Of a stretch of 64,000 nucleotides of DNA, positions 1 through 12,170 are shown piece by piece. The translations under genes were made by a program, and so were the position numbers. The DNA is from Mytilus edulis. Taxonomy: Eukaryota; Mollusca; Bivalvia; Mytilida; Mytilidae. Position 1 is the stretch's first letter. Each line of letters starts with the position of its first letter. The notes beneath the pieces were generated by a model, which was not told the origin of the DNA, ran no database searches, and saw only the letters and a list, made by a program, of their open reading frames with translations. The stretch covers positions 13,800,867 through 13,864,866 of the forward strand of contig NC_092348.1 in the NCBI RefSeq assembly GCF_963676685.1. The letters run 5' to 3'.

Positions 1-51
1 ATATTCGTTAATTTTATCCCTCGCTAACGCTCAGGATAAAATTCGAATATC
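1..51. repeat. Hairpin with AT-rich stem and CTCGCTAACGCTCA loop
   Basis: The first bases fold on themselves: ATATTCG and ATTTTATCC on the left pair with GGATAAAAT and CGAATAT on the right, around the loop CTCGCTAACGCTCA. A related loop (CTGAGCGATAGCGAGG) sits inside the foldback element near 13.6 kb, so this is probably the edge of a member of that dispersed family. The element is cut by the window edge. Confidence 0.5.
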
Positions 52-399
52 ACGGCCCAGGTCATGTGTAAATTTCCAACAAATCTATGTCTTCCATGAA
101 TTATTTCTTAATTTGAGCATGGTAAATATATTAAATAATAGCACGGAAGCACATGTATTTGTTTTGGTAAAACACGTGTGTTTGTTTACATCAACATATG
201 TTTTAGAATACCTGTTATATTTGCTGTTTGATTTAAATGTCATGTAATTTATAATGTTATTATTATGAGTTCTGCATTACGCGGACTAGCATACTGCGTG
301 CTACTGCGTTGCCTGTATTATAACCACGACAGACCACCGTTTCGAAGACGAGTTTCCACAACTCTATAAGTTCTTAATAGAGAAGCTGCATTTCCTAGT

Positions 400-905
400 T
401 TGCCTGTACCAGTACCGCCGACAGCAACCCAGCAAAGAGCGTCACAGCCACGTGCACAAATAAGTGACAGCACATTTCAACTGTTTACGTCGTACTTCGA
501 TTCTACAATATCTGCTCTGAAGAACGAGTTGAAAAAGGAAACGTCGGTGCAACTAAAGAGTGAAGCCGAATCCAATTTACTTTCAATTCCGAAGTCCTTG
601 CTGGTCTACATAAGTGCTGATTTGTTTTAATGCATATTTCTATTATGTCATTGTATAATGTTCAATCAGTATGTGACACAATAATAAAATAAAATAAGAC
701 TACGCTAAGCTATACGCAGAGCACTCACAACCATCAAGAAGAAGAAGAGTCGTACTAAACCTTACGCTAAGCTACTGTTTCCAGACTTCCTACTAATAGT
801 CTAGATTGCCTCATCAACAGAACAACCAGTCGCCCTTTCGGCAATGTGTTAGGAATGCCACCAATGTGGACACTGTAGGACAAAAGTCCCAATAGAAGCA
901 GCAAG
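400..905 (+). pseudogene. Decayed DIRS-type retroelement gag remnant
   Basis: A 76-codon frame (400-630) contains a stretch around SYFDSTISALKNELKKETS that resembles the coiled gag-like protein of tyrosine-recombinase (DIRS-type) retroelements common in bivalves. Downstream, in shifted frames, come an RPFGNV-like segment and at about 856-890 a zinc-knuckle-like CHQCGHCRT motif. Stops and frameshifts separate the blocks, so no protein is made. The RT-like block at 1085-1300 follows on the same strand, which supports one broken element. The family assignment is from recalled similarity. Confidence 0.4.
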
Positions 906-1084
906 CAATTTACATCAAGTAACAACCAAGCAACATAAGATAAAAGATAAGTATCTTAATTTAGTAGATGAATATTTGTTGCATGGGCACATGAATATAC
1001 TTTTTGAAGATGTTTTAAAAGTATTTTGGTAAATTTGATTTTTTTAAATTTGCCAAAGGCGTCAAAAGTAGTTTATCTAAAAAT

Positions 1085-1300
1085 GTAGTTTTTTGGGAGA
1101 ACATTGGAGCAAGCAAATTTATAATTTAAAATAATATAAAATCAGGTTATATGATTCCTTTTGTGAGTTAGCCACCCCCTATGAAATTCCACAATAATAC
1201 ATCTGCAGTTGATAAAACTGATTTTGTAAACGGAGCTTGTCTCTAACTTTCGAAAAACGGATGCGTACACGAAGTACCATCCCAGTATTCAGACAGTATC
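1085..1300 (+). pseudogene. DIRS-type reverse transcriptase, N-terminal remnant
   Basis: Conceptual translation from about 1098 gives FWENIGASKFII, then GYMIPFVS and NNTSAVDKTDFVNGACL, interrupted by several stop codons. The order matches the region just before the catalytic part of DIRS-type RTs (FW..I.AS, GY.IPF, NN.SA...FV..A). The catalytic YLDD block is missing; a separate DIRS fragment that does carry it lies at 18950-19680. This is a dead fragment, probably continuous with the gag remnant upstream. Confidence 0.5.
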
Positions 1301-2998
1301 AACTGTTCAGGGTTTGCTCAATAAAGCATTTAATTATAGTATAGAATTAAGATGGGCAAAAACAGTTCAATTGATGCATATGTTTTGTGATGGAGATAGG
1401 AGTTTCATAAGGGCAAATTATAGTCGCAGGAAAAATGGGGCACTTATATCGCCGACTTGGGTGAAGATTAAGTCACCATACACCACAAAGACTAAGTGTG
1501 GGCTATTTTCTGCATCAACTGAGTCGTCCAATTTTAAGATACTCTATTATATTAATTTGCAAGTATACAAATTGTAAACTAAGTTTACAATTGTGTTCCA
1601 ATAAATATGAACAATATATTTGACTGAAATATTTGCATCAACGGAGCTTTATTTTGATATTAACTTACACACCAAAATGCGGCTTTCAAGCCATAATGAA
1701 ATCTATTTATTTGAAATACTAAAGTAACTTTACTTTATTTGAAACATTTTAAACATGGCTAAAAGAATAAATAAAGTTACAAGTACCTGCAGCGGTGACT
1801 TTAGTCTTCCGCCCTCCTGGGTGTAATATTGACAAGTGACTAACTCGAAAAGTGTTATATTAGTACATGTGTATATATATATGGGTAATATTGCCGCGCT
1901 TTGAGTTCATGCATAACTCATGCCATTTGAATATAATACATATCATTTAAATAATAATAAAGACTCGCTTTATCTTTCTATTGTACTAATTTAAATATTC
2001 AGTACGTAAAGCCAAACATAGCGTACAAAGCTAGTTTGTTTCAAAATACGCAGCGAAAAAATACTAGTCATCAATCGTCAAGAAACATGTGTATGAAATA
2101 TGAATATGATATGAATGTGAAACATATAAAACTGAAAACACAAATAACACAATATGGTAAATAATGAAACAAAATAGATCCATATATCCGGTGCCACACA
2201 CCCACTCCTGCAAAAAGTTTCGTCTCGAAACTATCTCTAAACCAATATATCAAACCTATGACAGTTTTGAAATTTGGGCAATCTAGATGTGCATGCGGCA
2301 AACGCCTCTATACCATATAGCAATGACCAAAATTCAGGACACTTCAATAGGATTCACAAACAAATAACAACAACAAAAGATATCAAATAGTCAAATAAAA
2401 TTAACAAAAATATCCCACATTACTATAAATTGTCGTTGACAAACGATCAATCTAAATTCTTGCTGATGTACCTCATCCACTAATCTGTTGTACAAATATC
2501 TAAATTTCCCACTCATACATATAAATATACATCATTTAAATAATAATAAAGAATTAGGTCCAGTCCATATGCATACTTTTTTAAAATACGCATATGGTCT
2601 GAATGTACACTTACGGTCTGCCAGATTACAAGACGTTGGTCAAGTTTATTCGATACCTTGAAATGTATATCACAGATCAACATAAGTTAAATTGTAATTG
2701 AAATAAAAACTTAATGTTTTAACTTTTAACTATTTAAAAGTTAATCTCCTGTACAATATATCACGGAAGAAACTGGACATAAATTATATAAATATATAAG
2801 TGCCCCCCCCCCCCCCCTTTCAAGAAAAGTTCTGGATCTGCCACTGAATGATGTATGAAAGCTTCTAATTCCCCTAGGTAAATCCGGCATAAATCCAATT
2901 CAAAAAGTCAAAAGGTGATTTTTTTACTGAAGTTATCCATTTATCTTCCTTAGAAGTTACAGACTAACTCTATTTTAAAGTTACATAAGACTTCTTAC
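1301..2998. other. Gene-poor AT-rich interval
   Basis: I see no recognisable gene. An 87-codon frame at 1314-1577 has no family resemblance. A poly-C tract lies at about 2803-2817, followed by TCTGGATCTGCCACTG, which resembles the end of a common mussel dispersed repeat also seen near 62.96-63.10 kb. Confidence 0.5.
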
Positions 2999-3205
2999 AG
3001 CAACAGGTAGCAGGATCGTTCCATAGCCCGTTGGCAGCATGACCGTGATGATAACCATACAATTGTTGTGCCCCAAAATACTTTGTGTTTGCTCACAATT
3101 TAGCCCTTGAACTTTGTGCTGATTCAAAATTTCTGTTAATGCGTTTTCGAAATCGTCTTCCCATCCTGCGTCGCCATCTTTAAAACATTCTGAGGCCGTT
3201 TTCAT
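2999..3205 (-). pseudogene. RecQ-like DNA helicase, first exon, Walker A damaged
   Basis: The minus-strand frame opens at an ATG at 3205 and reads WEDDFENALTEIL, then LNCEQTQSILG and MLPTGYGTILLPVAV. The order (Gln-containing stretch, then LPTGYGKS) is that of RecQ-type helicases, where it forms the Q-motif and the Walker A ATP site. Here GYG is followed directly by TILLPVA, so the lysine and serine of GYGKS are gone, apparently through a small deletion. A GTAAGA splice donor follows at 2993-2998. No later exon is visible on this strand, so this is a fragment or pseudogene. RecQ-like genes are often amplified in bivalves. Confidence 0.45.
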
Positions 3206-3345
3206 TAGGACGGTTTTGATTGGTCAATATAAATACTTTCTGCGGTCAAATATTACGTAATGAAAGGTCACAAAAGTGAAAGAGACAAGGGTAGTTGTTA
3301 GATCTCAAATGTAGTATAACGTAATAAGATCAGTATTTTATTAGA

Positions 3346-3639
3346 TTGGCACATTCTGTGTCACTGAACAAAGAAACAACACCAGGAAACACAAAAAAAG
3401 AAAGAAAGAAGACAAGAAAAGCTGCTTATAAGGCTGCAAGAACGGAAGGAAACAAAACTTCTAGTGATTCTTCTGAACAACAGGCATCAAAATCAGCAGA
3501 AGCAAATACAAATTCTTCATCAACTCAACCTGACATTTCGAAATTTTTAACCCCCAACAATAAAACAAAAGCAGCCAAGGAAAGAACCCCACCTACTCCC
3601 AATCAACCAGATGGGAAAAGACAATCAGTACATCTATAA
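3346..3639 (+). CDS. Lys/Ser/Thr-rich hypothetical exon
   Basis: An open frame of 97 codons with no ATG at its start; it follows a TTTATTAG acceptor-like site, so if real it is an internal or terminal exon. The composition is low complexity: a basic KKERKKTRKAAYKAAR segment, a Ser/Thr/Asn/Gln-rich middle and a Pro-rich end. I recognise no domain. It could be a disordered nuclear-protein exon, a LINE ORF1 fragment or a chance frame. Confidence 0.22.
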   Translation: MAHSVSLNKETTPGNTKKERKKTRKAAYKAARTEGNKTSSDSSEQQASKSAEANTNSSSTQPDISKFLTPNNKTKAAKERTPPTPNQPDGKRQSVHL

Positions 3640-5143
3640 ATTATAGAACATGTATGTTTATTTGTCTTGTCTATTGTATTTATGTTTGTGTGTATCATGT
3701 ATTTATATAAAGATAATTGAATGGAATAAAGATTCAAAAACAAATGTTACAAGAGTAGATATGAAAAAAAGAAAAGTAAAACTTTTCAAACATTGTATTA
3801 TAACATATATCGTCATGTTAATGTTACTATTGACAAGTATCTTTGATAATACCAAAAACAAAAAATGATAGAGATAAATCAATTATATTAGAAAAGTTAA
3901 ACTGTATGAGTTCTATTTAAAACCTTTCAGGATTACAACTTCTATCTATAGTAGATGTATTCGAAAATATCAAATCAAAAGAAAAGATTTACCTACCATA
4001 ACATCTCTTCACACCATAAATCATATAAAGTAAATGACAATAGAAAAAAGAAAAATATTATGAAAAAAATAAATAAACACTGTCAAAATGTTACGAAAAA
4101 CAAAACATAAAAAACAAGCAGTACTTTACTAGAGTTTCATAGATTTGAAATTTTTTCACATTACTTAGTGAGAAAACTAGAGACAGATTATTATTTTTCT
4201 CAGTCAAAACCATACATTTGTTTTAGTTTGTAAACAGCAAAAAATGTGTCATTTTGTAATTTCAGTTATAGTTCTGTATACAATGTATGTTATATATTTC
4301 AAGTATGTAGTAATTGTGTATGAGTATGTATTATATGTTGTTTCAAAATTAACATCTCGATATCGGTCAAAATACAATCGTGATACAGACTATAACAATA
4401 TTGTTATAATCCAATTACAAAAAAAGAAAATTGTTTAACGTAATTATTTTCACAGGTAACACCCACGTTAAAAAAATACAATTAAAAGTAGGAGAAATAA
4501 AGTTTACTTTAAAAATGCTACCCAAACGTAAAGTACGCTCACTAATTAAGCGTAATATAAAAATCGAATATCCAATCAAAAGTGTCAAATTGAGACACTA
4601 TTTTTCATAGTATATGGTTAAACCATGTTCTATATTTCGTCACGCACAATTAACTTTGTATTGTACACAACTATCTATTCAATGATCAATAGGTAATTAC
4701 AAGCAAGCAAGTCAAATTCTGTTACTACTTTAAAAATATGTCCATGCAATTATTTCACCCTTAAGCCATTCAAACAATTAAAATTCACAAACAGAAACAA
4801 CATTTATTTATCTATATACGCTTCTGTTTTTAATTTTAAATGAATACAATTACTTTTCATTTACAACCTGAAATCATTTATTCCATTAAAATTTTAATGA
4901 AACAATCTATTAAAATTTGACTTTCTCACAAAAAAGATTAAGGTGATGCCTAAAAATCATACATAATAGCAAGGAATCTTCAATGAGTCGATCTATAAAT
5001 TTTAAATATACGATAATAATAATAATAATATTACTTCAATCATCTATTTATTGATAAGAGGATTTTCAATAAAGAACATGAGTCTCACAAACACATAGTT
5101 TTAAAGATTAAAAATACACAATTTGAAAAACGTTAAATGTGGT
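3640..5143. other. AT-rich interval without genes
   Basis: Nothing recognisable. Short frames near 3650-3868 and 4244-4438 are hydrophobic or Lys-rich low-complexity translations. A short (ATA)n microsatellite lies at about 5013-5033. Confidence 0.5.
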
Positions 5144-7221
5144 TTACATGTCAAATGACATAACTTTGACATCGAAAGAGACCACTTTCAAACGCTCTAC
5201 GCTCTTGGGTACATGAATGATCAATTCGTTTTCATCATTGTAGAACTGCACTTTTTGGTCCGTCTGGCGCAAACAAAATACATTGCTAATTGTAGGTATA
5301 TTTTCCGTGTCATCAGATACAGCTGGAAGAGGGGGTTGTAATGCGTCACTTATATTTCTGCTCATTTCTATGCTCCGTCTTTTGTATGTCTAAACCGCGT
5401 TACTACGATGACCACTGCGTGATTTGACAGCCGATTCATCAACACCACTATATTATAGGGTTGTTACACATGAAACCTTTCCGGAATGGTTTGAAATATA
5501 ACGGTTTGAACAATCTATTCCTGCTTTATCAAACATAAGTTTCATGTAAGTAGACAGTTTATTCACGCCAAAGACTTGTGCAGAAAATTTATTTCCCTCG
5601 TTTTTCAAACTAATTTTCCCGATTGGCCTTCTGTAAAAGGCCCCTTCACTCGAAATATATTTCAAATATGTGCTGAACAGTTTAACAATGTATCTTGGGT
5701 TTGAAGTATCTTCCCAATGAGTATTTTGTGTCGGTTCAATTTTGCGGTGATTGATTCCCCCTTGTACATATTTGGATACCCTACCGAAAAACTTCAAACA
5801 GCGTTTGTTTTGCGTATAATCAATAAAGATTTTATATTGTGAGGCATCTAAATCTCGGTGTTCGTCAATTTCACGGAAACCGAAGAGTTTACAATTGTAA
5901 TAAAACACTGCAAAACTTAGGCCCTCAGATGTCGTCATGCTAAAAATGCCTTTCTCCCATAAGATCCTTTCGTCATCAATAGATACGGGATCTGCCCTCT
6001 TATGAATTCCTACCAAAAGTTTTAAAAAAATCTGATAAAAAAAGAAAACTGAATTTGAAATACTTTTGTAGAAAAGGGGGGTGTATTAAGGTTTCTTCAA
6101 ATACCATTGAATATTTGAAGTAATATTTAATTGCAAAAGTACTTTTTATCTGAAACATTTGACTTTTCCTCCTTGAGCAAACACATATACTAAAAATGTT
6201 ATGACAGACGGACCAACGGACGACAAACATGACGGACGACGAACAGTGACAATTATCATATGAAAAAGGATAAAGAGTATATTTACACAATAGAAATAAG
6301 ATAAAACAATGGGATATTAAACAAATACAGTTTTGATAATTTTAAGAAAAATGAAAAACAAATCATAAATAAATCAATGAATTCGGCACACATCAAGTGT
6401 ACATTGTTACTTGGATGGAGAGTTGTCTAATTGTCAGTCATACCACATCTTCCTATATCTATTAGAGTAAATGTTTTTGAAAAACTATAATTACGATGAT
6501 GTATAAGACAAGCATGCATTCTCAACAAGATAGTATGTCACTGCTTTTTCTTGTCAATTTTGTTTTAAAAATTGGATCGCATTTTGAATGTGCATGTAAT
6601 ACTTTTCACTGGATGTTTGGCAACATCAATTTTTTTTTATGCCAAAGCGTAGAATAGGTGTTTAATTTTTATATTTATAATATAATTTTAAAAAACCATA
6701 TGACTTACCAATACCATCATGGGTTAATTCTTTCATTCTTGCATCTAATGCCTTCTAAAACGTCGAAAACGTGGAGGTATTTTTTTGCAAAAAAAATATT
6801 TCAGAACGACCATCATCTCTTAGGTAACGCTGTAGTCCATTTGTCAAGTTAATGAGTGTATTATGTGGATATGGGGACCCATCCTCGCGCCTGCATTCCA
6901 TTACAAATCTAGACATCCAGAAGTCCATCTGCTGTAAATCTGCAGATTTCATTTCAACCGGAACACATGTATAATGTTCAGTAGCGGTTATAGGGTTACA
7001 GTTTCTGTTTTCAGCCCATGTTTTCCAAACATTTACACTCCAGTTAGTAGAACTTTTAGTTTTTGCTGGTATTCTGTCACTTATGCGCTTTTCAAACTCT
7101 GTGGTTGAAACTGGATTTGAAAATCTATTCTTATTGTCACTAAAAACCAACTGTTGAGTTTGAATTATATCCAAATCTTCTAATTCCCATTCCGTATCGT
7201 GTTTTGAAATTATTTGAAAAT
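5144..7221 (-). pseudogene. Crypton/DUF3504 (KIAA1958-like) tyrosine recombinase, two exons, three stops
   Basis: Exon 1 (about 7221-6709) has the SAM-like N-terminal half: FVMECRREDGSPYP..TL.N...GLQRYLRDDGR. Exon 2 (about 6010-5144) has the catalytic half: DPVSIDDERILWEKG, FYYNCKLFGFREIDEHRDL, then NHSGK, SGHRSNAV and TYKR. The exons join through a phase-1 intron with donor GTAAGT (6703-6708) and acceptor GTAG, restoring DGIGIHKR. The frame is broken by TAG at 6755-6757 (an Arg is expected), TAA at 5453-5455 and TAG at 5390-5392 (Arg expected). Outside these stops the frame is continuous to a normal end at 5144. The Arg of GFR..DEHR, the His of NHS, the His of SGHRS and the Tyr of TYKR remain, but the HxxR arginine reads Lys. 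Crypton-derived proteins bind or recombine DNA; this copy is dead. Confidence 0.75.
6421..6475. repeat. Mussel repeat tail with CATACCACATCTTCC motif
   Basis: The segment ending CATACCACATCTTCC followed by TATATCTATTAG matches a tail at 37755-37815 and resembles the ends of the repeats at 35805-35995 and 45325-45650. It lies inside the intron of the Crypton pseudogene. Confidence 0.55.
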
Positions 7222-7424
7222 CTGAAAATCAGGCAGATCCATACTTTCTGACTTAGCCACTTTCACCTGTTTACAACTCGCATATCAAACTGTGTTTAAA
7301 CACACAAACATTTTTGTGATTACAAGTTACCACCATTTGTGTTCTCTTTATTTTACTAGCATTGTTTAGTTGGATTAATATTGTTCACTCAATTCTTTAC
7401 CATAGCTTAATTATAATGCTTTTG

Positions 7425-7690
7425 TTAAATCATTTAGATGATTGCAAAGAAATGATAGACTGAAAACTTTGATTGTTTTTAATCATTTAGATGATTGCAA
7501 AGAAAGGATAGCTGGATTACGTTGATTGAATTTAATCCTTTAAATGATAGCTTGAATACTATGATTTTTTTTAATCATTTAAATGATAGTTTGATTAATA
7601 TGATTGATTTTAATCACTTCAATGCTTTCTTAATTAGTATGAGTGTTTTAATCCTTTAAACAATTTCTAATGTACTATGATTCTTTTTAG
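7425..7690. repeat. Degenerate AT-rich tandem repeat
   Basis: Five or six imperfect copies of a unit starting AATCATTTAAATGAT, then TTGATT and ATGATTG, at irregular spacing of roughly 40 to 55 bp. The core AATCATTTAGATGATT is itself partly palindromic. It is a decayed minisatellite with no coding content. Confidence 0.6.
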
Positions 7691-7879
7691 TTATTTTATT
7701 GATTGCATCTTCAATTACCAGCTGGATATCAGTGTACGAAACTATTTTTCAGTCTTATATTCACTTTTTGAAAGAACAATGTTCTCTCTTTTAAGGGAAT
7801 GTCTGAATGAATTGCACAATTATTATTCTAAAATGTTCATACATTATTTGTTTATTTTCATAAAATAATGCTACATTAA

Positions 7880-8093
7880 CACTGTGTCTAAACCACACCG
7901 GCAAAATTTGCTCGGACTCGATAGTATCTAACATCCGGCACAATGACGGAACACCAATAGACAAAAGAAAGGTAGGTTTCTCCTTATTTTTTTATTTTTT
8001 TTATGATATCGAAGAATATATATACATATACAACTATTTTCTATTGTGAGATGCAATATTTTCTACAACCGTTCTATATTAACGGAGAAATAA
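7880..8093 (+). repeat. Direct repeat A1 (copy of 8516-8721)
   Basis: Nearly identical to 8516-8721, starting CACTGTGTCTAAACC and ending AACGGAGAAATAA. A third, inverted copy lies at about 10794-11000. A1 abuts the left arm of the large inverted repeat, so a LINE-derived segment is flanked by two direct copies. Confidence 0.8.
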
Positions 8094-8097
8094 TTTA

Positions 8098-8998
8098 TTA
8101 ATTATGCGTTACCTTTTTTTCTATGTTTAGCTTTTCTTTTACTATACTGAATACTGTATTCCTTTATTTCCAATTTGAGGGAGTCCCACAGAAGTGTAGG
8201 ATCTATTTCATTTTTTCCTATCCCATTACTATGTTTTTTGTATAATTTTATTTATATTGCCTTCGTATTCTTGCTCGTTGAGAATACCGTTGTTAATATT
8301 CCATTACCCCGGGCCTCTTGTTTCAGATGATACAGATTGTAACTGTATTGATACTGCTTGGTGGTCAGTACTTTTAAAAAGAATAGGCCTAATATCACAT
8401 GACTTTACGTTTAACACGAAATCTTTTTTAACTTGGAACTTCTTCTATCAATATAAGCTTAATGTCATTAGTGTAAACGCTTAAGGCCAGTCACTCATTT
8501 ACAAAATGTATTAATCACTGTGTCTAAACCACACCGGCAAAATTTGCTCGGACTCGATGGTATCTAACATCCGGCACAATGACGGAACACCAATAGACAA
8601 AAGAAAGGTAGGTTTCTCCTTATTTTTTTTATGATATCGAAGAATATATATACATATAAAACTATTTTCTATTGTGATATGCAATATTTTCTACAACCGT
8701 TCTATATTAACGGAGAAATAAGTCAAAATGCATGTCAAAATGACGAATTGAGTGAACCTTGCCTCAAAATTGTTTAATTTCTCGTTAAATTGTTCACATT
8801 GTACGAAAAGAAAGGTACGGGAAGATAGATATTGACACGGAGATTGCAAATTTAGTTATTATGAGCATCTCAATAATTGTATTTTTGTGTATGGAACGAA
8901 AGAAAAGGGTCATGTCAAATTAAAATAAACCGGTTTCGTCAATGTTGTTACTACACAATCACCCGGTTTCGTCTATATATATCACCCGGTTTTGTTTT
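8098..8998 (-). repeat. Left arm of large inverted repeat (inverted LINE 5' segment)
   Basis: About 900 bp that is the reverse complement of 10500-11415 at high identity. It contains, in reverse orientation, the end of a LINE endonuclease domain (reading DHQAVSIQL and RGPGYW on the minus strand) and the adjacent 5' region. The arm ends in repeated CCGGTTTCGTC motifs. Open frames seen in it are antisense translations of the LINE. Confidence 0.8.
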
Positions 8999-10499
8999 TT
9001 TTTGGTTTTTTTTAACAAACAATTTATGAAAAGAAACTTTGGCACGGATCTGAACATTGTCTTTCGAGAATTTAAAAATATATTTATTGTAAAGTAAACT
9101 TGGCGTGTTAAAATCTATTTTAAACGGGCACTTTTGGACATAGTTAATTATGATAATACACATTTTCCTAATGAAACTTCAAACTAATTTTAAATGGAAT
9201 ACAAATACCGAATAGCAAACACTGGTATATTTTCTTTGTTTATAATAGTAGTATGTAAAGATGAAAAATAAAAGGATGTGTTTTGATTGTGCCATAATTT
9301 TAATTTACTATACTATACTGTTCTGCACAAATTAATCATGCATGCAGTCCTGCCAGATTTTCTGGTACTATATATACTGTGTTACTTGCGCACTAAAGCG
9401 AGTTTTCACACTTAAGCATCCATAACATAACAGTGAGATTTGTAACTTTCTCCCCGTTTCTGGTAGGCACATTTATTTTCATAGGCATGTTTTTCACATT
9501 ATTTTTACAGTTCAAATTCATTTTTTGTACAGTTCAAATTCAATTGAAACTTCAAGATAACTTTCGAAAACAATATCTGACATTTTTGTATTTTCAATGT
9601 GAATAAAAGTTGGTTTGCAAAACATGACCGTCATTTATATATAGGTCTTATTAAGAAGAAGTGACGGTAACCACTTATCCCATAAACATTGACAATGAGA
9701 CAACTTTCTTTTAGACACAAAAATTATGTTGAATTAATCAAGTTTAGGTCAGCGTATGCCTTAAACAATGAGAAAAACACACAAATTGCATGAAAGCAAG
9801 CTATAACAGGGCCCTAAATTATAAATGTAAAACAATTCAAACAAGAAAACTACCTGCCTATTTTATGTTCAAAACGCATATGGTATAAAGCAACCAAAGA
9901 CAACCATGGAATTACAAGCGTGTGATTCGGGAATGGACTGAGTCAAAGTGTTGTCGCTGACACAAACAGTACAACAAAAGTACAAATAATAAAAAATGAT
10001 GAAAAAACCTTAACTCGTCCGATGACAGAGCCTGTATAGTAAATGCGCGATGTGTGCCAAAACTTGTATCATAGTTAAAATTATCCCTTAACGATTGTAG
10101 AAAAGATTACATACATAGAATGATTAGATTACTTATAAAGGTGTCCATCCTTTTGTGCGAGAAAATGACATATCAATTGTGTGTTTCGATTTTTAAGACC
10201 GTAAACTTTAATTTCAAGTTTATACATGTTCAATATATTTTCCCATAACTCATATAGAACACGCATATTTAGAGAGCGTTAATCTCAATATGCTGTTAAA
10301 AAATTTCGGAATGCAACGTAAATTAAAATATTTGTGTTCTATAAGAGTAGGAATTCAAGTGTTTGCTTATTATTTATTTGAATCTGCGACTCATATAAAT
10401 AATAAGCCGTTGTCAGGTGAACGAACTTGTTTTCCAACGACCCACAAAACTCCTTTTGAACGCTGAAGTTAAATAATCAATTATAATGTAATGCGATTA
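8999..10499. other. Spacer between inverted-repeat arms
   Basis: About 1.5 kb with no gene. Around 9690-9990 it holds a segment (GACAATGAGACAACT, then CAAGCTATAACAGGGCCC) that I recognise as part of a dispersed mussel repeat. The rest is AT-rich unique-looking sequence. Confidence 0.55.
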
Positions 10500-11415
10500 T
10501 GATTTTTTTTATTTGACCAAACCGGGTTATGCATTTTGAAATCTATGACGAAACCGGGTTGTATACATTGACGAAACCGGCCAGTTCCATTTTGACATGA
10601 CCCATTTCCTTCGTTCCATACACAGAGATACAATTATGGAGATGCTCATAGTAACTAAATTTGCAATTTCCGTGTCAATATCTATCTTCCCGTACCTTTC
10701 TTTCCGTACAATGTGAACAATTTAACGAGAAATTAATCAATTTCGAGGCAAGGTTCACTCAATTCGTCATTTTGACATGCATTTTGACTTATTTCTCCGT
10801 TAATATAGAACGGTTGTAGAAAATATTGCATATCACAATAGAAAATAGTTTTATATGTATATATATTCTTCGATATCATAAAAAAAATAAGGAGAAACCT
10901 ACCTTTCTTTTGTCTATTGGTGTTCCGTCATTGTGCCGGATGTAAGTTACTGGTATCGAGTCCGAGCAAATTTTGCCGGTGTGGTTTAGACACAGTGATT
11001 AATACATTTTGTAAATGAGTGACTGGCCTTAAGCGTTTACACTAATGACATTAAGCTTATATTGATAGAAGAAGTTCCAAGTTAAAAAAGATTTCGTGTT
11101 AAACGTAAAGTCATGTGATATTAGGCCTATTCTTTTTAAAAGTACTGACCACCAAGCAGTATCAATACAGTTACAATCTGTATCATCTGAAACAAGAGGC
11201 CCGGGGTATTGGAATATTAACAACGGTATTCTCAACGAGCAAGAATACGAAGGCAATATAAATAAAATTATACAAAAAACATAGTAATGGGATAGGAAAA
11301 AATGAAATAGATCCTACACTTCTGTGGGACTCCCTCAAATTGGAAATAAAGGAATACAGTATTCAGTATAGTAAAAGAAAAGCTAAACATAGAAAAAAAG
11401 GTAACGCATAATTAA
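10500..11415 (+). repeat. Right arm of large inverted repeat (LINE 5' segment in native orientation)
   Basis: Reverse complement of 8098-8998 and continuous with the downstream LINE body at 11029-15095, so this arm is the native one and the left arm is the duplicated inverted copy. It begins with ACGAAACCGGGTT motifs, contains the inverted A repeat and then enters the LINE endonuclease frame. Confidence 0.8.
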
Positions 11416-11732
11416 GAACTACAATTAAAAATATTAAATGAAAAATCTAATAATGAAGATAATGATTCTATAAAAGAAAAAATATCCACTTTAGAGAAAG
11501 AGCAAGAAAATCAATATTAATACAAAGCAAAGGGATTTCAAGTAAGATCAAAACAAGAGTGGGTAGAATAGGGAAAAAAATAATGCGTATTTCCTAGGTC
11601 TTGAAAAATCTAAACAAACGAAAAAGACTATACTTAAACTGAGAAACAGATCAAGATAAAATATTAAAGCTTGAAAGAAATTTTTATGCTAATCTATACG
11701 ACACTAAACAGAAACCGGATATAGATGTTAAA

Positions 11733-12170
11733 CAAGAATGTGTCCAAAGTACACGGATGCCCCACTCGCAGTATCCTTTTCCATGTTCCATGGACCGTGC
11801 AATTGGGTAATAATCTTATTTGGTATTAAAATTAGAAAGATTTTACTATAGGGAACATATGTACTAAGTTTCAAGTTGATTGGACTCCAATTTTATCAAA
11901 AACTACCTTGACCAAAAACTTTAACCTGACACTCCCACTTTCATTTTCTATGTTCAGTGGACCGTGAAATTGGGGTCAAAAGTCTAATTTGGAAAATTAG
12001 AAAGATCATATCATAAGCAACAAGTCTACTAAGTTTCAAGTTGACTGGACTTCAGCTTCATCAAAAACTACCTTGACCAAAAACTTTAACCTGAACGGAC
12101 AGACGCACAGACGAACGGAGCCACAGACCAGAAAACATAATGCCCCTTTACTATCGTAGGTGGGGCATAA
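11733..12170 (+). mobile_element. Dispersed bivalve repeat ending GGTGGGGCATAA
   Basis: Starts CAAGAATGTGTCC and ends GGTGGGGCATAA. Inside are two tandem ~165 bp half-units, each containing CTAAGTTTCAAGTTGA and CAAAAACTACCTTGACC. I recognise it as one of the most abundant mussel repeats. It interrupts the LINE frame between KQKPDIDVK and the ETKRNYKLSEEES block. No coding capacity; short non-autonomous element or SINE-like unit. Confidence 0.75.

Noticed and set aside
1314-1577. 87-codon plus-strand frame downstream of the DIRS remnant
   Set aside because: No similarity to RT, RNase H or recombinase blocks and no start or splice context; not called.
8257-8484. 75-codon frame identical (one residue different) to one at 11029-11256 on the other strand
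   Set aside because: Both are the antisense translation of the LINE endonuclease segment in the two arms of the inverted repeat; duplication, not selection, explains the identity.
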